Source: an archaeon (GTDB lineage Archaea; Hydrothermarchaeota; Hydrothermarchaeia; Hydrothermarchaeales; JALUUU01). From it: a stretch of 7,168 bases of DNA. Location: the NCBI GenBank assembly GCA_027021185.1, contig JALUUU010000208.1, positions 1 to 7,168 on the forward strand. Reading direction: 5' to 3'. The notes below the pieces were generated by a model. The model was given only the letters and a program-made list of their open reading frames with translations, was not told the DNA's origin and made no database searches. The translations under genes were made by a program, and so were the position numbers. Numbering within the stretch: the first letter of the stretch is position 1; each line of letters starts with the position of its first letter. Shown in pieces: positions 1 through 7,168 of this stretch.

Positions 1-1
1 G

Positions 2-871
2 GGGCTGAAGTTCCAGGTGCATGGTAGGGATGAAGAGGAGCTTCGCCGAGGGATCCGGGACGCCCTTAACGAGATGCTTATCAAAGGGACAACCGCCTTC
101 TGCGACTTCAGGGAGGGCGGCGTTGAAGGCGTTAAGCTTCTCCGGTCGGCCCTTATCCGGGGCCAGGACGCAGTTATCCTGGGCAGGCCGGCGAAGGACC
201 CAGGCATTGAGACTGATGTTGAGGTCGAGGTCGAGAGATTGCTCGGCGTGTGTGACGGCGTGGGGATAAGCGCTGTGGCGGATTGCCCCTGGGAAGAGCT
301 GGAAAAGATCTCCAGGGCGGCGAGAAAAGAGAAAAAGCTCCTGGGCATCCACGTGGCAGAGGTGGAGGACGACGTGGAGACGGCCCTCAGGCTTCGTCCT
401 AGCTTCGTTGTACATGCCACCAACATATCCGAGGAGAGCAGGGAGCTCCTCCTCGATGCCAAGGTTCCGGTGGTGCTCTGCCCCCGGGCCAACGCCGTCC
501 TCGGGGCAGGGATGCCTGATTTAAGGCTTATGGAGGAAACCCTGGTGGCCCTGGGGACCGACAACGTGATGGTCAACTCGACCAGCATGCTCAGGGAGAT
601 GGAGTTCGCCTTCAAGGTGGCCAGAGGGATGAGAAAGGACCCATCTTTCGACGCCGCCGAAGTGCTCCGAGCCGCCACCGTCAATGGTAGAAAAATCCTC
701 GGACTCGAGGTCAACTCCCTAGAGGAGGGAAGAACCGCTGATCTGTTGATATTGGGGAAGAGAAAGTATATATACGACCCCGTGGTAGCTATTATACACA
801 GGTATGAGGCCGGCGACGTCAGGGGTGTAGTCAAGGGAGGTAAATTCTTTTTCCGGAGGTTTTCAACGTGA
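2..871 (+). CDS. Metal-dependent amidohydrolase (COG0402-like), 5'-truncated by window edge
   Basis: The frame is open from base 2 with no stop, so the true start lies upstream; a GTG at 17 is in frame but has no Shine-Dalgarno site and sits mid-domain. About 289 C-terminal residues are visible. Counting from the GTG at 17, HVAE (H112, E115), HAT (H133) and GTDN (D182) match the later metal and catalytic positions of the amidohydrolase TIM barrel; the early HxH metal motif is expected in the missing part. The C-terminus carries the usual strand returning to the small beta domain (ILGLEVNSLEEGRTADLLIL, about 227-246). The family hydrolyses C-N bonds, commonly deaminating purine, pyrimidine or related rings, in the cytoplasm; the substrate is not readable here. 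The stop TGA overlaps the start of the CBS gene (GTGA), implying translational coupling. Family call is firm, function open. Confidence 0.85.
   Translation, partial: GLKFQVHGRDEEELRRGIRDALNEMLIKGTTAFCDFREGGVEGVKLLRSALIRGQDAVILGRPAKDPGIETDVEVEVERLLGVCDGVGISAVADCPWEELEKISRAARKEKKLLGIHVAEVEDDVETALRLRPSFVVHATNISEESRELLLDAKVPVVLCPRANAVLGAGMPDLRLMEETLVALGTDNVMVNSTSMLREMEFAFKVARGMRKDPSFDAAEVLRAATVNGRKILGLEVNSLEEGRTADLLILGKRKYIYDPVVAIIHRYEAGDVRGVVKGGKFFFRRFST
763..775 (+). promoter_or_regulatory. Possible internal TATA element for the CBS gene
   Basis: AAAGTATATATAC lies inside the amidohydrolase coding region and includes the perfect 10-base palindrome GTATATATAC (766-775), preceded by a purine-rich BRE-like stretch (about 755-766). 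A TATA box here would put transcription start near 797, about 70 bases before the CBS start at 868. It also encodes K-Y-I-Y, so it may be just coding sequence. Confidence 0.3.
855..860 (+). promoter_or_regulatory. Ribosome binding site of the CBS gene
   Basis: GGAGGT is complementary to the archaeal 16S 3' end and lies 7 bases before the GTG at 868. It decides for this GTG over the in-frame GTG at 874, and lies inside the end of the amidohydrolase gene. Confidence 0.8.
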
Positions 872-1698
872 AAGTGAAAGATATAATGACCGAGGAAGTC
901 GTGTATGCGGAGGTTCCGGGTAGTGCGGCCGATGCTCTCAGGACTATCCTCAAGAAAAACCTTTCGGGAATGCCCGTGGTAAAGAGGGGGACCAGGAAGC
1001 TCCTCGGCGTTGTTTCTAGAGACGACTTCTCCCGCCATCCCGAAGAGACCCAGCTCGCCCTGCTCATGACCCGGGACGTTGTCACCGTTACCCCTGAGGA
1101 CGACATAAAGGATGCCGCCAGGATATTCATCGAGAAGGGCTTCAGGAGGCTTCCCGTTGTCCAGGACAGCGAGCTCATCGGGATAATCAGCGTTATCGAT
1201 ATCGTTGGGCGGGCGATATCCAAGATGCCCATAAAGGAAACCATCGAGAAGTACATGGAATCCGGGATAACTGTTATATGGGAGGAGACGCCCCTCAAGG
1301 TCGCCTACGAGCTCATGAAGCTGTCCGGCAACCACGCCCTCCCGGTGCTCGACTCGGAGGCGAAGCTCGTGGGGATGGTGGCGGATGTTGACCTTCTTAG
1401 CGTCGCCCAGATCAAGGAGTCCACGAAGAAGTCGGAGATGAGCGGCGGCACCGAGGGAGATAAGTGGGGCTGGGACAGCAAGAACGTCATCTACATCACA
1501 ACGAGAAAGCTTGAGCTCCCTGATAAAAAAGTCAAAGACGTTATGATCAAGAACGTCATCACGGCCACCAGGGGCACGACGGTCCCCGAGTGTGCCAGGA
1601 GGATGTCAAAGTACAGGGTTGAGCAGCTTCCCGTGATAGATGCGGAGGGGAACATTATAGGGATAATTAGGGACGTAAACCTTCTCAAGACCCTCTGA
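868..1698 (+). CDS. Four-CBS-domain protein, probable nucleotide-sensing regulator
   Basis: 276 residues composed almost wholly of four CBS motifs: about 1-57, 64-118, 127-181 and 220-276. Each shows the usual pattern: a V-x-D-x-M or similar entry (VKDIMT at 3-8, LMTRDVVTV at 66-74, VKDVMI at 222-227), then LPV or MPV, then GxxxxxD. Tandem CBS pairs (Bateman modules) typically bind adenosyl compounds such as AMP, ATP or SAM and act as cytoplasmic energy or metabolite sensors; there is no fused catalytic domain. Repeats 3 and 4 are separated by a 38-residue insert (182-219), charged at first and then GDKWGWDSK followed by a beta-like NVIYIT. The GTG start overlaps the amidohydrolase stop by 4 bases and has a good ribosome binding site, so the two are likely co-translated. 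Ligand and partner are unknown. Confidence 0.9.
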   Translation: MKVKDIMTEEVVYAEVPGSAADALRTILKKNLSGMPVVKRGTRKLLGVVSRDDFSRHPEETQLALLMTRDVVTVTPEDDIKDAARIFIEKGFRRLPVVQDSELIGIISVIDIVGRAISKMPIKETIEKYMESGITVIWEETPLKVAYELMKLSGNHALPVLDSEAKLVGMVADVDLLSVAQIKESTKKSEMSGGTEGDKWGWDSKNVIYITTRKLELPDKKVKDVMIKNVITATRGTTVPECARRMSKYRVEQLPVIDAEGNIIGIIRDVNLLKTL

Positions 1699-1704
1699 TG
1701 GGGA

Positions 1705-1722
1705 AGGGGAAAAATTATTAAT
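1705..1722 (+). promoter_or_regulatory. Promoter (BRE/TATA-like) of the TrmB-ABC cassette
   Basis: A purine-rich run (AGGGGAAAA, BRE-like) runs into the AT-rich AAAATTATTAAT at 1711-1722. With the archaeal spacing of about 26 bases from TATA centre to start, transcription would begin around 1740-1745, within 10 bases of the ATG at 1751. No Shine-Dalgarno site precedes that ATG (AATTACAA), which fits a leaderless or nearly leaderless mRNA. Confidence 0.6.
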
Positions 1723-1728
1723 TAGATG

Positions 1729-1750
1729 TTGTCAATTAAGTTAATTACAA
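1729..1750 (+). promoter_or_regulatory. Inverted repeat, candidate operator of the TrmB regulator
   Basis: The core AATTAA-G-TTAATT (1734-1746) is a perfect 13-base inverted repeat. It is flanked by TTGT (1729-1732) and ACAA (1747-1750), which also pair, giving 10-base arms interrupted only by one extra C at 1733. It directly abuts the ATG at 1751 and covers the predicted transcription start, so a bound protein would block initiation. A further TTAATTA copy at 1718-1724 lies in the TATA region, 23 bases before the copy at 1741-1747. Autoregulation by the adjacent TrmB protein is an inference. Confidence 0.5.
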
Positions 1751-2559
1751 ATGAATAATTCGCCAGGTAAGACCCTGCAGACCCTCGGCCTTACAGAGGC
1801 TGAGGCCTCAGTGTACCTGTTGCTCCTGGGGGAGGGCTTAACCACGGCCGGCAGGCTTGCCAAGGCGTCTCCCTATTCCCGGCCCAAGGTCTATGAGATC
1901 CTTGAGAAGCTTGTGCATATGGGCCTGGCTGAGACCTATCCCACGAGGCCTATCAGGTTCAGGGCCCTTGACCCCGAGCTGGCCATCCCCTCATACATGA
2001 GGGTAAAGCATCAGGAGCTCCGCCGGGCGGAGGAGAAGCTTAAGAGAATCCTCAGGGAGTATTACACAGAGAAGTCGGCCAAGGAATCAGGGGTCTTCGT
2101 CAACAGGGGGCTGAGGAAGTCCATCCTTAAGTACTGCGATCTCCTGAGAAGCGCCGAGGAGCAGGTGTTCACCTTTCTGGGTTGGGTGTCGAGGGATGAG
2201 ATAGACCAGCTCATAGAAGCCTTCTCCTCCATCGATGGTGTTGATGTCAACGTGGCATATTTCAGGAACACGGCCTTCAAGGAGCAGATCCGGGAGAGGG
2301 ATGTTGAGAGACTCTCCAAGGCGGTTGGGAATTTCTACTTTGTTAATCGCCTCCCCATAGACAACCCCCCGGTGAAGTTTCTGGGCGTGGACGACCACAG
2401 CCTCCACATCACCTTCGGTGACTACCTTGACGACGGCACCATGAAGGATGTGGTGTCTGTTCACTACCACAACATCCCAGTCATAAGCAACATCGTCTCC
2501 AAGGCTTTTCCAGAGTATTTCAGGCTGTTTGCAAAACTCCGGATCTTTGGAGGGCCGTG

Positions 2560-2560
<1 letters not shown>
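1751..2560 (+). CDS. TrmB-family transcriptional regulator
   Basis: 269 residues. Residues 8-76 form the TrmB winged helix-turn-helix (LGLTEAEASVYLLLL, then the recognition-helix region SRPKVYEILEKLVHMGLAE at 43-61, then a wing ending FRALDPE). A charged helix, probably a dimerising coiled coil, follows at about 82-106. The rest (about 112-265) resembles the C-terminal phospholipase-D-like or effector domain of this family, with alternating strands such as QVFTFLGWV and VNVAYF. I see no HKD catalytic motif, as expected for a sensor. TrmB-like proteins usually respond to sugars or other small molecules; nothing here identifies the effector. The start at ATG 1751 follows a promoter and palindrome with no Shine-Dalgarno site. 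The gene ends in TGATG shared with the ABC ATPase, so it probably controls the exporter genes behind it. Confidence 0.88.
2549..2554 (+). promoter_or_regulatory. Ribosome binding site of the ABC ATPase
   Basis: GGAGGG lies 5 bases before the ATG at 2560 but only 2 bases before an in-frame GTG at 2557. The spacing favours the ATG, which overlaps the regulator's TGA by one base. Confidence 0.65.
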
Positions 2561-3536
<976 letters not shown>

Positions 3537-3537
<1 letters not shown>

Positions 3538-4640
3538 TGCTGCGAGAGGTTTACGTCGTCTGGAAAAAAGAGATGCTGGTGTGGGCAAAGAACCCGTTGT
3601 TCGCCATCGTGAGGAGTCTTATATTTCCCCTCCTCTGGATAATAATCTTCGGATACGCCTTCGGGGGAGAGGTCACGGACATACCCGTGGCGGTGGTTCA
3701 GGAGGACTTCAGCCCCCTGGCCGAGGATTACGTCGGCATCCTCCAGGAGGAGGGGGTGCTCAAGGTAACCACAACCACCAACTACGCCACCGCTATGAAG
3801 CTCTTTAAGGAGAAGAAGGTCTACGCTGTTGTATACATCCCCCCCGGATTCGACGACGGGCTCAGGAGCGGGGGCGGCGGGGAGGTTCTTCTGAGCATCG
3901 ATGAAACAACTCCCCAGATATCCAGCGCCGTCCTAGGGTATTTGACGAAGAAAACAGACGCCTTCCCGGGAGATGTTGTTCTCAATCCGCAGAGGCCAGA
4001 CCTCGTCAGAAACACCCTCTTCGGCAGGGGCGTGGAGTATCTTGACTTCCTGGCTCCGGGGGTTATCATGATGACCATAGTTTTCTCCGCCATGTTCTCC
4101 GGGGGCCTTGGATTGGTGGTTGACAGGGAATTCGGAACCCTCAGGATGCTTATGGCCGCCCCGATATCTAAGTACTCTATAATAGTGGGGAAGACCACCG
4201 CCGGGGTTACTCAGTCCCTTTTCTCAGGGGTATTCGCCCTGCTGGTTGCCATGCTGATAGGGGTGAAAATAAAGGCAGGGGTCGCGGGCTTCTTCATGAT
4301 GCTGCTCCTCATGCTGATCGCCGCCTTCGGGTTTATAGGCATGTCCATAGCCATCGGAACCAGGATAAGGAAAATAGAGCACCTGATGCTCAGCATGCAG
4401 CTGGTGATCATACCTATGTGGTTCCTCTCGGGGGGGCTGTATCCCCTTGAGTCCATGCCATCCTGGATGCGTCCCCTTGCAGTGGTCGACCCCCTCACCT
4501 ACGCCACCGACGCCATGCGCACAGTGATGCTGCGGGGGGCGTTCTGGGAGGCCATAATAAAGGACCTGGTGGTCATGACATCCTTCGCCGTTTCGATGCT
4601 CGTCCTCGGGTCATTATCATTTAAACGTACGATTGAGTGA
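3537..4640 (+). CDS. ABC-2 type transporter permease
   Basis: 367 residues with about six membrane segments: 22-43, then 172-195, 218-243, 247-272, 285-305 and 344-362. Between the first two lies a soluble loop of some 125 residues (about 44-171) predicted to face outside, as in the larger ABC-2 permeases of the YhhJ/YbhR kind. The stretch FLAPGVIMMTIVFSAMFSGG and the following VDREFGTLRMLMAAP (about 171-209) form the hallmark coupling region of ABC-2 exporters, and WFLSGGLYPLESMP at 295-308 is also typical. The ATG overlaps the ATPase stop by one base; GGTGA at 3525-3529 is a plausible ribosome binding site. A single permease gene implies a homodimer with two ATPase copies. Confidence 0.93.
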
Positions 4641-4652
4641 GGTTGATATGAG

Positions 4653-5855
4653 ATGAGAGCCTTTGCCTTGGCCGTTATAGGGCTGCTTACCGTGGGCATA
4701 GTCCATGCCGTAGGAGGGGAAGGAGTGGTTGTCATGGAGAACATAGCCCTCCCCCAGGATGTTTATCCAGGGGATAATATAACCATCTCTTTCGACGCCA
4801 GGAACGCCTGGTATGGGGCGCTACGGGATGTGTACGTCTATCTCGAGGGAGGGCCGCCCTTCTTAAAGACAAGCCCCACGGAGCCTAAGAGGATTAGAAA
4901 GATGGAGTGGTCCTGGGTAGGCAGCCCCACCGTTCCCATTTCTCTTGATCTAGAGGTTGACGAGACAGCCACAGAGGGTAGCTACACCGTTAATGTGGTG
5001 TTCATATACACCAGGTACAGCGACGCTGTCGGCACCAGGGGAGGGTACGAGAGATTCAAGCAGGTGGAGCCTATCACCATAAAGATCCGGGGGAGGCCTG
5101 AGCTCAAGGTTGTGGTTAAATCCTCGAGCCCCGAGAAAATACGCCCCGGAGACCTGGCGGAGGTCAGGATAAGCGTTGTCAATCTCGGCAGCGAGAAAGT
5201 GAGGAACGTCCTCCTTTACCCGAAAGGCAGCCCTCCGGTTGACCTGCTGTGGTACTCCGAGGTCTTGTACATAAACGAGATACCGCCCCAGGGACAGGGC
5301 AGCGTCTCTTTGGCTGTTGACGTGGCCGAGAAGGCCGCCGCCGGGGATTACTCTCTGCCCATGCGTATCTCCTATGAGGACGGCTCAGGAAAGCGCCTCG
5401 AAACCGATGCCGTGGTCACCGTCACCGTGGACGAGATCGCCGACTTTGAGGTTAGACCCGTGCTCAACGATGTCACCGCCGGGGAAAGAGACGTTATGAT
5501 AACGTACGAGTTAAGGAACATCGGCAGCCTGGAGGCCGAGGATGTTAAGGCAGTGCTCAAGGCGAGCTATCCCTTCACCCCCACGGGGAATGAGTACTTC
5601 GTCGGCTCCCTTAAGCCCGGGTCAAAGACCGAGATTGCCTTTCACGTAGATATAGACGACGACGCCTCTGCCCAGCGATACCCCGTGGACATTATCCTGC
5701 AGTGGAAGGAGGAGGACAGGGACTACTCTGATAAACTGTCCTCCTACATATACGTGGAGAAAGCTGAGGAGACCCAGAGCTACTATGCCCTTGGTCTCTT
5801 GATTTTGCTGGCCCTGGCGGTGGCGGCGAGGAAGTTCTTTAAAAAAAGAGCCTGA
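4653..5855 (+). CDS. Secreted, C-terminally anchored protein with CARDB/NEW3-like Ig domains
   Basis: 400 residues. Residues 1-19 are a signal peptide with a likely cut after VHA; residues 378-392 are a single membrane helix followed by the basic tail RKFFKKR, so the bulk is outside the cell. The exposed part holds about three Ig-fold repeats (roughly 26-146, 150-258 and 262-369), each with the CARDB/NEW3 pattern of a strand, a PGD or AGE turn (PGDNITISF, PGDLAEVRISVVNLGS, AGERDVMITYELRNIGS) and a late GxYxxxxxIxY-like strand. This resembles the archaeal S-layer-like COG1361 group. GAGGT at 4639-4643 lies 9 bases before the ATG; the 12-base gap to the permease places it in the exporter operon. 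It may capture, chaperone or guide the exported substrate, or tie the exporter to the envelope; this role is inference. Confidence 0.85.
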   Translation: MRAFALAVIGLLTVGIVHAVGGEGVVVMENIALPQDVYPGDNITISFDARNAWYGALRDVYVYLEGGPPFLKTSPTEPKRIRKMEWSWVGSPTVPISLDLEVDETATEGSYTVNVVFIYTRYSDAVGTRGGYERFKQVEPITIKIRGRPELKVVVKSSSPEKIRPGDLAEVRISVVNLGSEKVRNVLLYPKGSPPVDLLWYSEVLYINEIPPQGQGSVSLAVDVAEKAAAGDYSLPMRISYEDGSGKRLETDAVVTVTVDEIADFEVRPVLNDVTAGERDVMITYELRNIGSLEAEDVKAVLKASYPFTPTGNEYFVGSLKPGSKTEIAFHVDIDDDASAQRYPVDIILQWKEEDRDYSDKLSSYIYVEKAEETQSYYALGLLILLALAVAARKFFKKRA

Positions 5856-5867
5856 GACGCCGGCGGG

Positions 5868-5887
5868 TTTATATAAAAACTTATAAA
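5868..5887 (+). promoter_or_regulatory. Double TATA promoter before glycyl-tRNA synthetase
   Basis: TTTATATAAA (5868-5877) and TTATAAA (5881-5887) are two near-consensus archaeal TATA boxes in series, 12 bases after the previous stop. Predicted starts are near 5899 and 5910, leaving a short leader before the ribosome binding site at 5915. GlyRS therefore probably has its own transcript. Confidence 0.7.
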
Positions 5888-5894
5888 GGGGCAT

Positions 5895-5904
5895 TCGATA
5901 TCGA
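5895..5904 (+). repeat. Palindrome TCGATATCGA at the predicted transcription start
   Basis: A perfect 10-base palindrome between the TATA boxes and the ribosome binding site, overlapping the start expected from the first TATA box. It could be a regulator site, but a palindrome of this length can arise by chance. Confidence 0.3.
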
Positions 5905-5914
5905 TAAGCGGTAA

Positions 5915-5922
5915 AGGTGGAT
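5915..5922 (+). promoter_or_regulatory. Ribosome binding site deciding the TTG start of GlyRS
   Basis: AGGTGGAT matches the AGGTGAT Shine-Dalgarno core with one extra G. Its AGGTG ends 7 bases before TTG 5927; the next in-frame ATG at 5948 has no comparable site. Confidence 0.7.
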
Positions 5923-5926
5923 AGAC

Positions 5927-7168
5927 TTGAACAAGAGAGAGAAGATCATGGACCTAGCCCTCAGGCGGGGTTTCCTTTGGCCGAGCTATGAAATCTACGG
6001 CGGCCTCAGCGGGTTCTATGACTATGGGCCCCTCGGGGCCACCTTAAAGAACAGGCTCGAGGCTAAGTGGCGGGAGTTCTACTGCGTCAGGGAGGGCTTC
6101 CTCGAAATTTTCACCCCCACCATAGGCCCTGAGGAGGTATTTATCGCCTCTGGCCACGTGGAGAACTTCGTGGACCCCATGATTGAGTGCCAGGGATGCG
6201 GCGAGGTCTTTAGGGCGGATGAGCTGATCAAGGAGCTCACCGGTTTTGACCCTGCAGGGCGGTCCTTTGAGGAGCTTGACGAGTTAATCAGGGAGAAAAA
6301 TGTGCGCTGCCCGAGCTGCGGCGGAAAATTCAGCAACGTATGGAGCTATAACCTGATGTTCCGCACAACCATCGGCCCGGGAGGCGGCAAAACTGGTTAC
6401 CTGCGGCCGGAGACGGCGCAGGGCATGTTCCTCCTCTTCAGCAGGCTGTACGGGTTCTACAGGAAAAAGCTCCCCTTCGGGGCGGCCCAGCTCGGCCGTG
6501 CCTATAGGAACGAGATCTCCCCGAGGCAGGGGGTTATCCGCCTCAGAGAGTTCAATCAGGCGGAGGTGGAGATATTCGTGGACCCTGAGGACAAGACCCA
6601 TCCACGGTTCAAGGATGTCGCCGATAAAAAGCTCCGAATAGTCCCCCAGGACGGTAAAGAGCGACGCCTCAGAGCGGGGGATGCGGTGAGGAAAAAAATG
6701 ATCGCCCACGAGCTCCTGGCGTATCACCTCCTCCTTGTCCAGGACTTCCTCTCGGCTGTGGGCATACCCCTGGAGAAGATACGTTTCAGGCAGCATCTCC
6801 ACACGGAGATGGCTCACTACGCCGCGGAGTGCTGGGACGCCGAGGTCAATACCGACAGCTACGGATGGATCGAGGTCGTGGGCATTGCGGACAGAACAGA
6901 CTATGACCTCAGGTCCCATGCGGAGAAGAGCGGCTCAGATCTATCGGCCTTCATCCAGTTCACCGAGGAGGAGCAGCGGGTAGAGTGGAGGCTTCTCCCG
7001 AATATGTCCGTGCTGGGTCCCAGGTACAAGGGGCTGGCCGGAGAGATAAAGAAAGTTCTCTCCGACATGGGGGCTAAAGAGGTGGAGTTCTTCAGAGAGC
7101 ACGGATACCTTGAAATCGAGGTGTCCGGGGAGAAAATACGCCTCGACGAGGAAACCCTCTCGTTAAAG
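5927..7168 (+). CDS. glyS: Glycyl-tRNA synthetase (class II, archaeal alpha2 type), 3'-truncated by window edge
   Basis: The frame is open from TTG 5927 to the last base: 414 codons of an enzyme that usually has about 570, so the end of the catalytic core with motif 3 and the anticodon-binding domain lie outside. It charges tRNA-Gly with glycine using ATP in the cytoplasm. Recognisable parts are: the family N-terminus ALRRGFLWPSYEIYGGLSGF and YDYGPLG (11-37, motif 1 region); YLRPETAQGMF (158-168); motif 2 around FGAAQLGRAYRNEISPRQG (184-202) leading to LREFNQAE (207-214); and the glycine-pocket stretch WIEVVGIADRTDYDLRSH (314-331). Two CxxC pairs (C88/C91 and C128/C131) form a likely zinc ribbon in the insertion after motif 1. 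The TTG start is supported by the ribosome binding site and by N-terminal residues NKREKIMDLA preceding the conserved RRGF. A TATA promoter lies upstream. No frameshift seen. Confidence 0.97.
   Translation, partial: MNKREKIMDLALRRGFLWPSYEIYGGLSGFYDYGPLGATLKNRLEAKWREFYCVREGFLEIFTPTIGPEEVFIASGHVENFVDPMIECQGCGEVFRADELIKELTGFDPAGRSFEELDELIREKNVRCPSCGGKFSNVWSYNLMFRTTIGPGGGKTGYLRPETAQGMFLLFSRLYGFYRKKLPFGAAQLGRAYRNEISPRQGVIRLREFNQAEVEIFVDPEDKTHPRFKDVADKKLRIVPQDGKERRLRAGDAVRKKMIAHELLAYHLLLVQDFLSAVGIPLEKIRFRQHLHTEMAHYAAECWDAEVNTDSYGWIEVVGIADRTDYDLRSHAEKSGSDLSAFIQFTEEEQRVEWRLLPNMSVLGPRYKGLAGEIKKVLSDMGAKEVEFFREHGYLEIEVSGEKIRLDEETLSLK

Noticed and set aside
221..236. Short tandem repeat of GAGGTC/GAGGTCGAG units
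   Set aside because: It simply encodes the acidic-valine run VEVEVE in the amidohydrolase; too short to be a repeat element.
835..841. A second Shine-Dalgarno-like GGGAGGT upstream of the CBS gene
   Set aside because: No start codon lies at a suitable distance after it in an open frame; the site at 855-860 is better placed.
831..1298. A 155-codon minus-strand frame opposite the CBS gene
   Set aside because: Its low-complexity Ser/Thr/Ile-rich product mirrors the CBS codons; no promoter or ribosome binding site is visible.
2087..2470. A 127-codon minus-strand frame opposite the TrmB gene
   Set aside because: Antisense shadow of a clear regulator gene, with no recognisable domain.
5858..5865. 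CGCCGGCG followed by GGTTTATAT as a terminator hairpin after the Ig-like gene
   Set aside because: The palindrome has no loop and there is no oligo-T run; the T/A bases belong to the following TATA box.
6284..6919. A 211-codon open frame on the minus strand opposite GlyRS
   Set aside because: It lies wholly antisense to a strongly conserved synthetase, has no family resemblance, and long antisense frames are expected in GC-rich coding DNA.

Overview
The window reads as a euryarchaeal chromosome segment. Supporting signs are: TATA-type promoters instead of -35/-10 boxes; Shine-Dalgarno sites of the GGAGGTGAT type; heavy use of AGG/AGA (Arg) and ATA (Ile) codons; a TrmB-family regulator; a four-CBS protein of the type common in methanogens and their relatives; and an archaeal-type glycyl-tRNA synthetase. 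I cannot name a genus. All seven genes lie on the + strand, tightly packed, with no RNA gene, mobile element or CRISPR array visible.

Layout: (1) bases 2-871, the C-terminal part of a metal-dependent amidohydrolase whose start lies before the window; (2) 868-1698, a four-CBS-domain protein overlapping the amidohydrolase by 4 bases; (3) a 52-base AT-rich gap (1699-1750) with a TATA-like element and a strong inverted repeat touching the next start codon; (4) 1751-2560, a TrmB-family regulator; (5) 2560-3537, an ABC ATPase of the DrrA/NatA type; (6) 3537-4640, its ABC-2 membrane subunit; (7) 4653-5855, a secreted, C-terminally anchored protein with about three Ig-like (CARDB/NEW3) domains; (8) a 71-base gap with a doubled TATA element; (9) 5927 to the end, glycyl-tRNA synthetase from a TTG start, cut by the window edge.

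Functionally there are three units. The amidohydrolase and CBS protein are translationally coupled and may form a metabolic enzyme plus a nucleotide-sensing partner. Regulator, ATPase, permease and anchored Ig-like protein form one operon-like cassette (overlaps of 1 base, then a 12-base gap). It looks like a self-regulated ABC exporter with a dedicated extracytoplasmic partner; its substrate cannot be told from sequence. Glycyl-tRNA synthetase is a housekeeping gene with its own promoter. The most interesting items are the palindromic operator candidate before the TrmB gene and the regulator-exporter-Ig cassette; nothing else looks clearly like an undescribed system.
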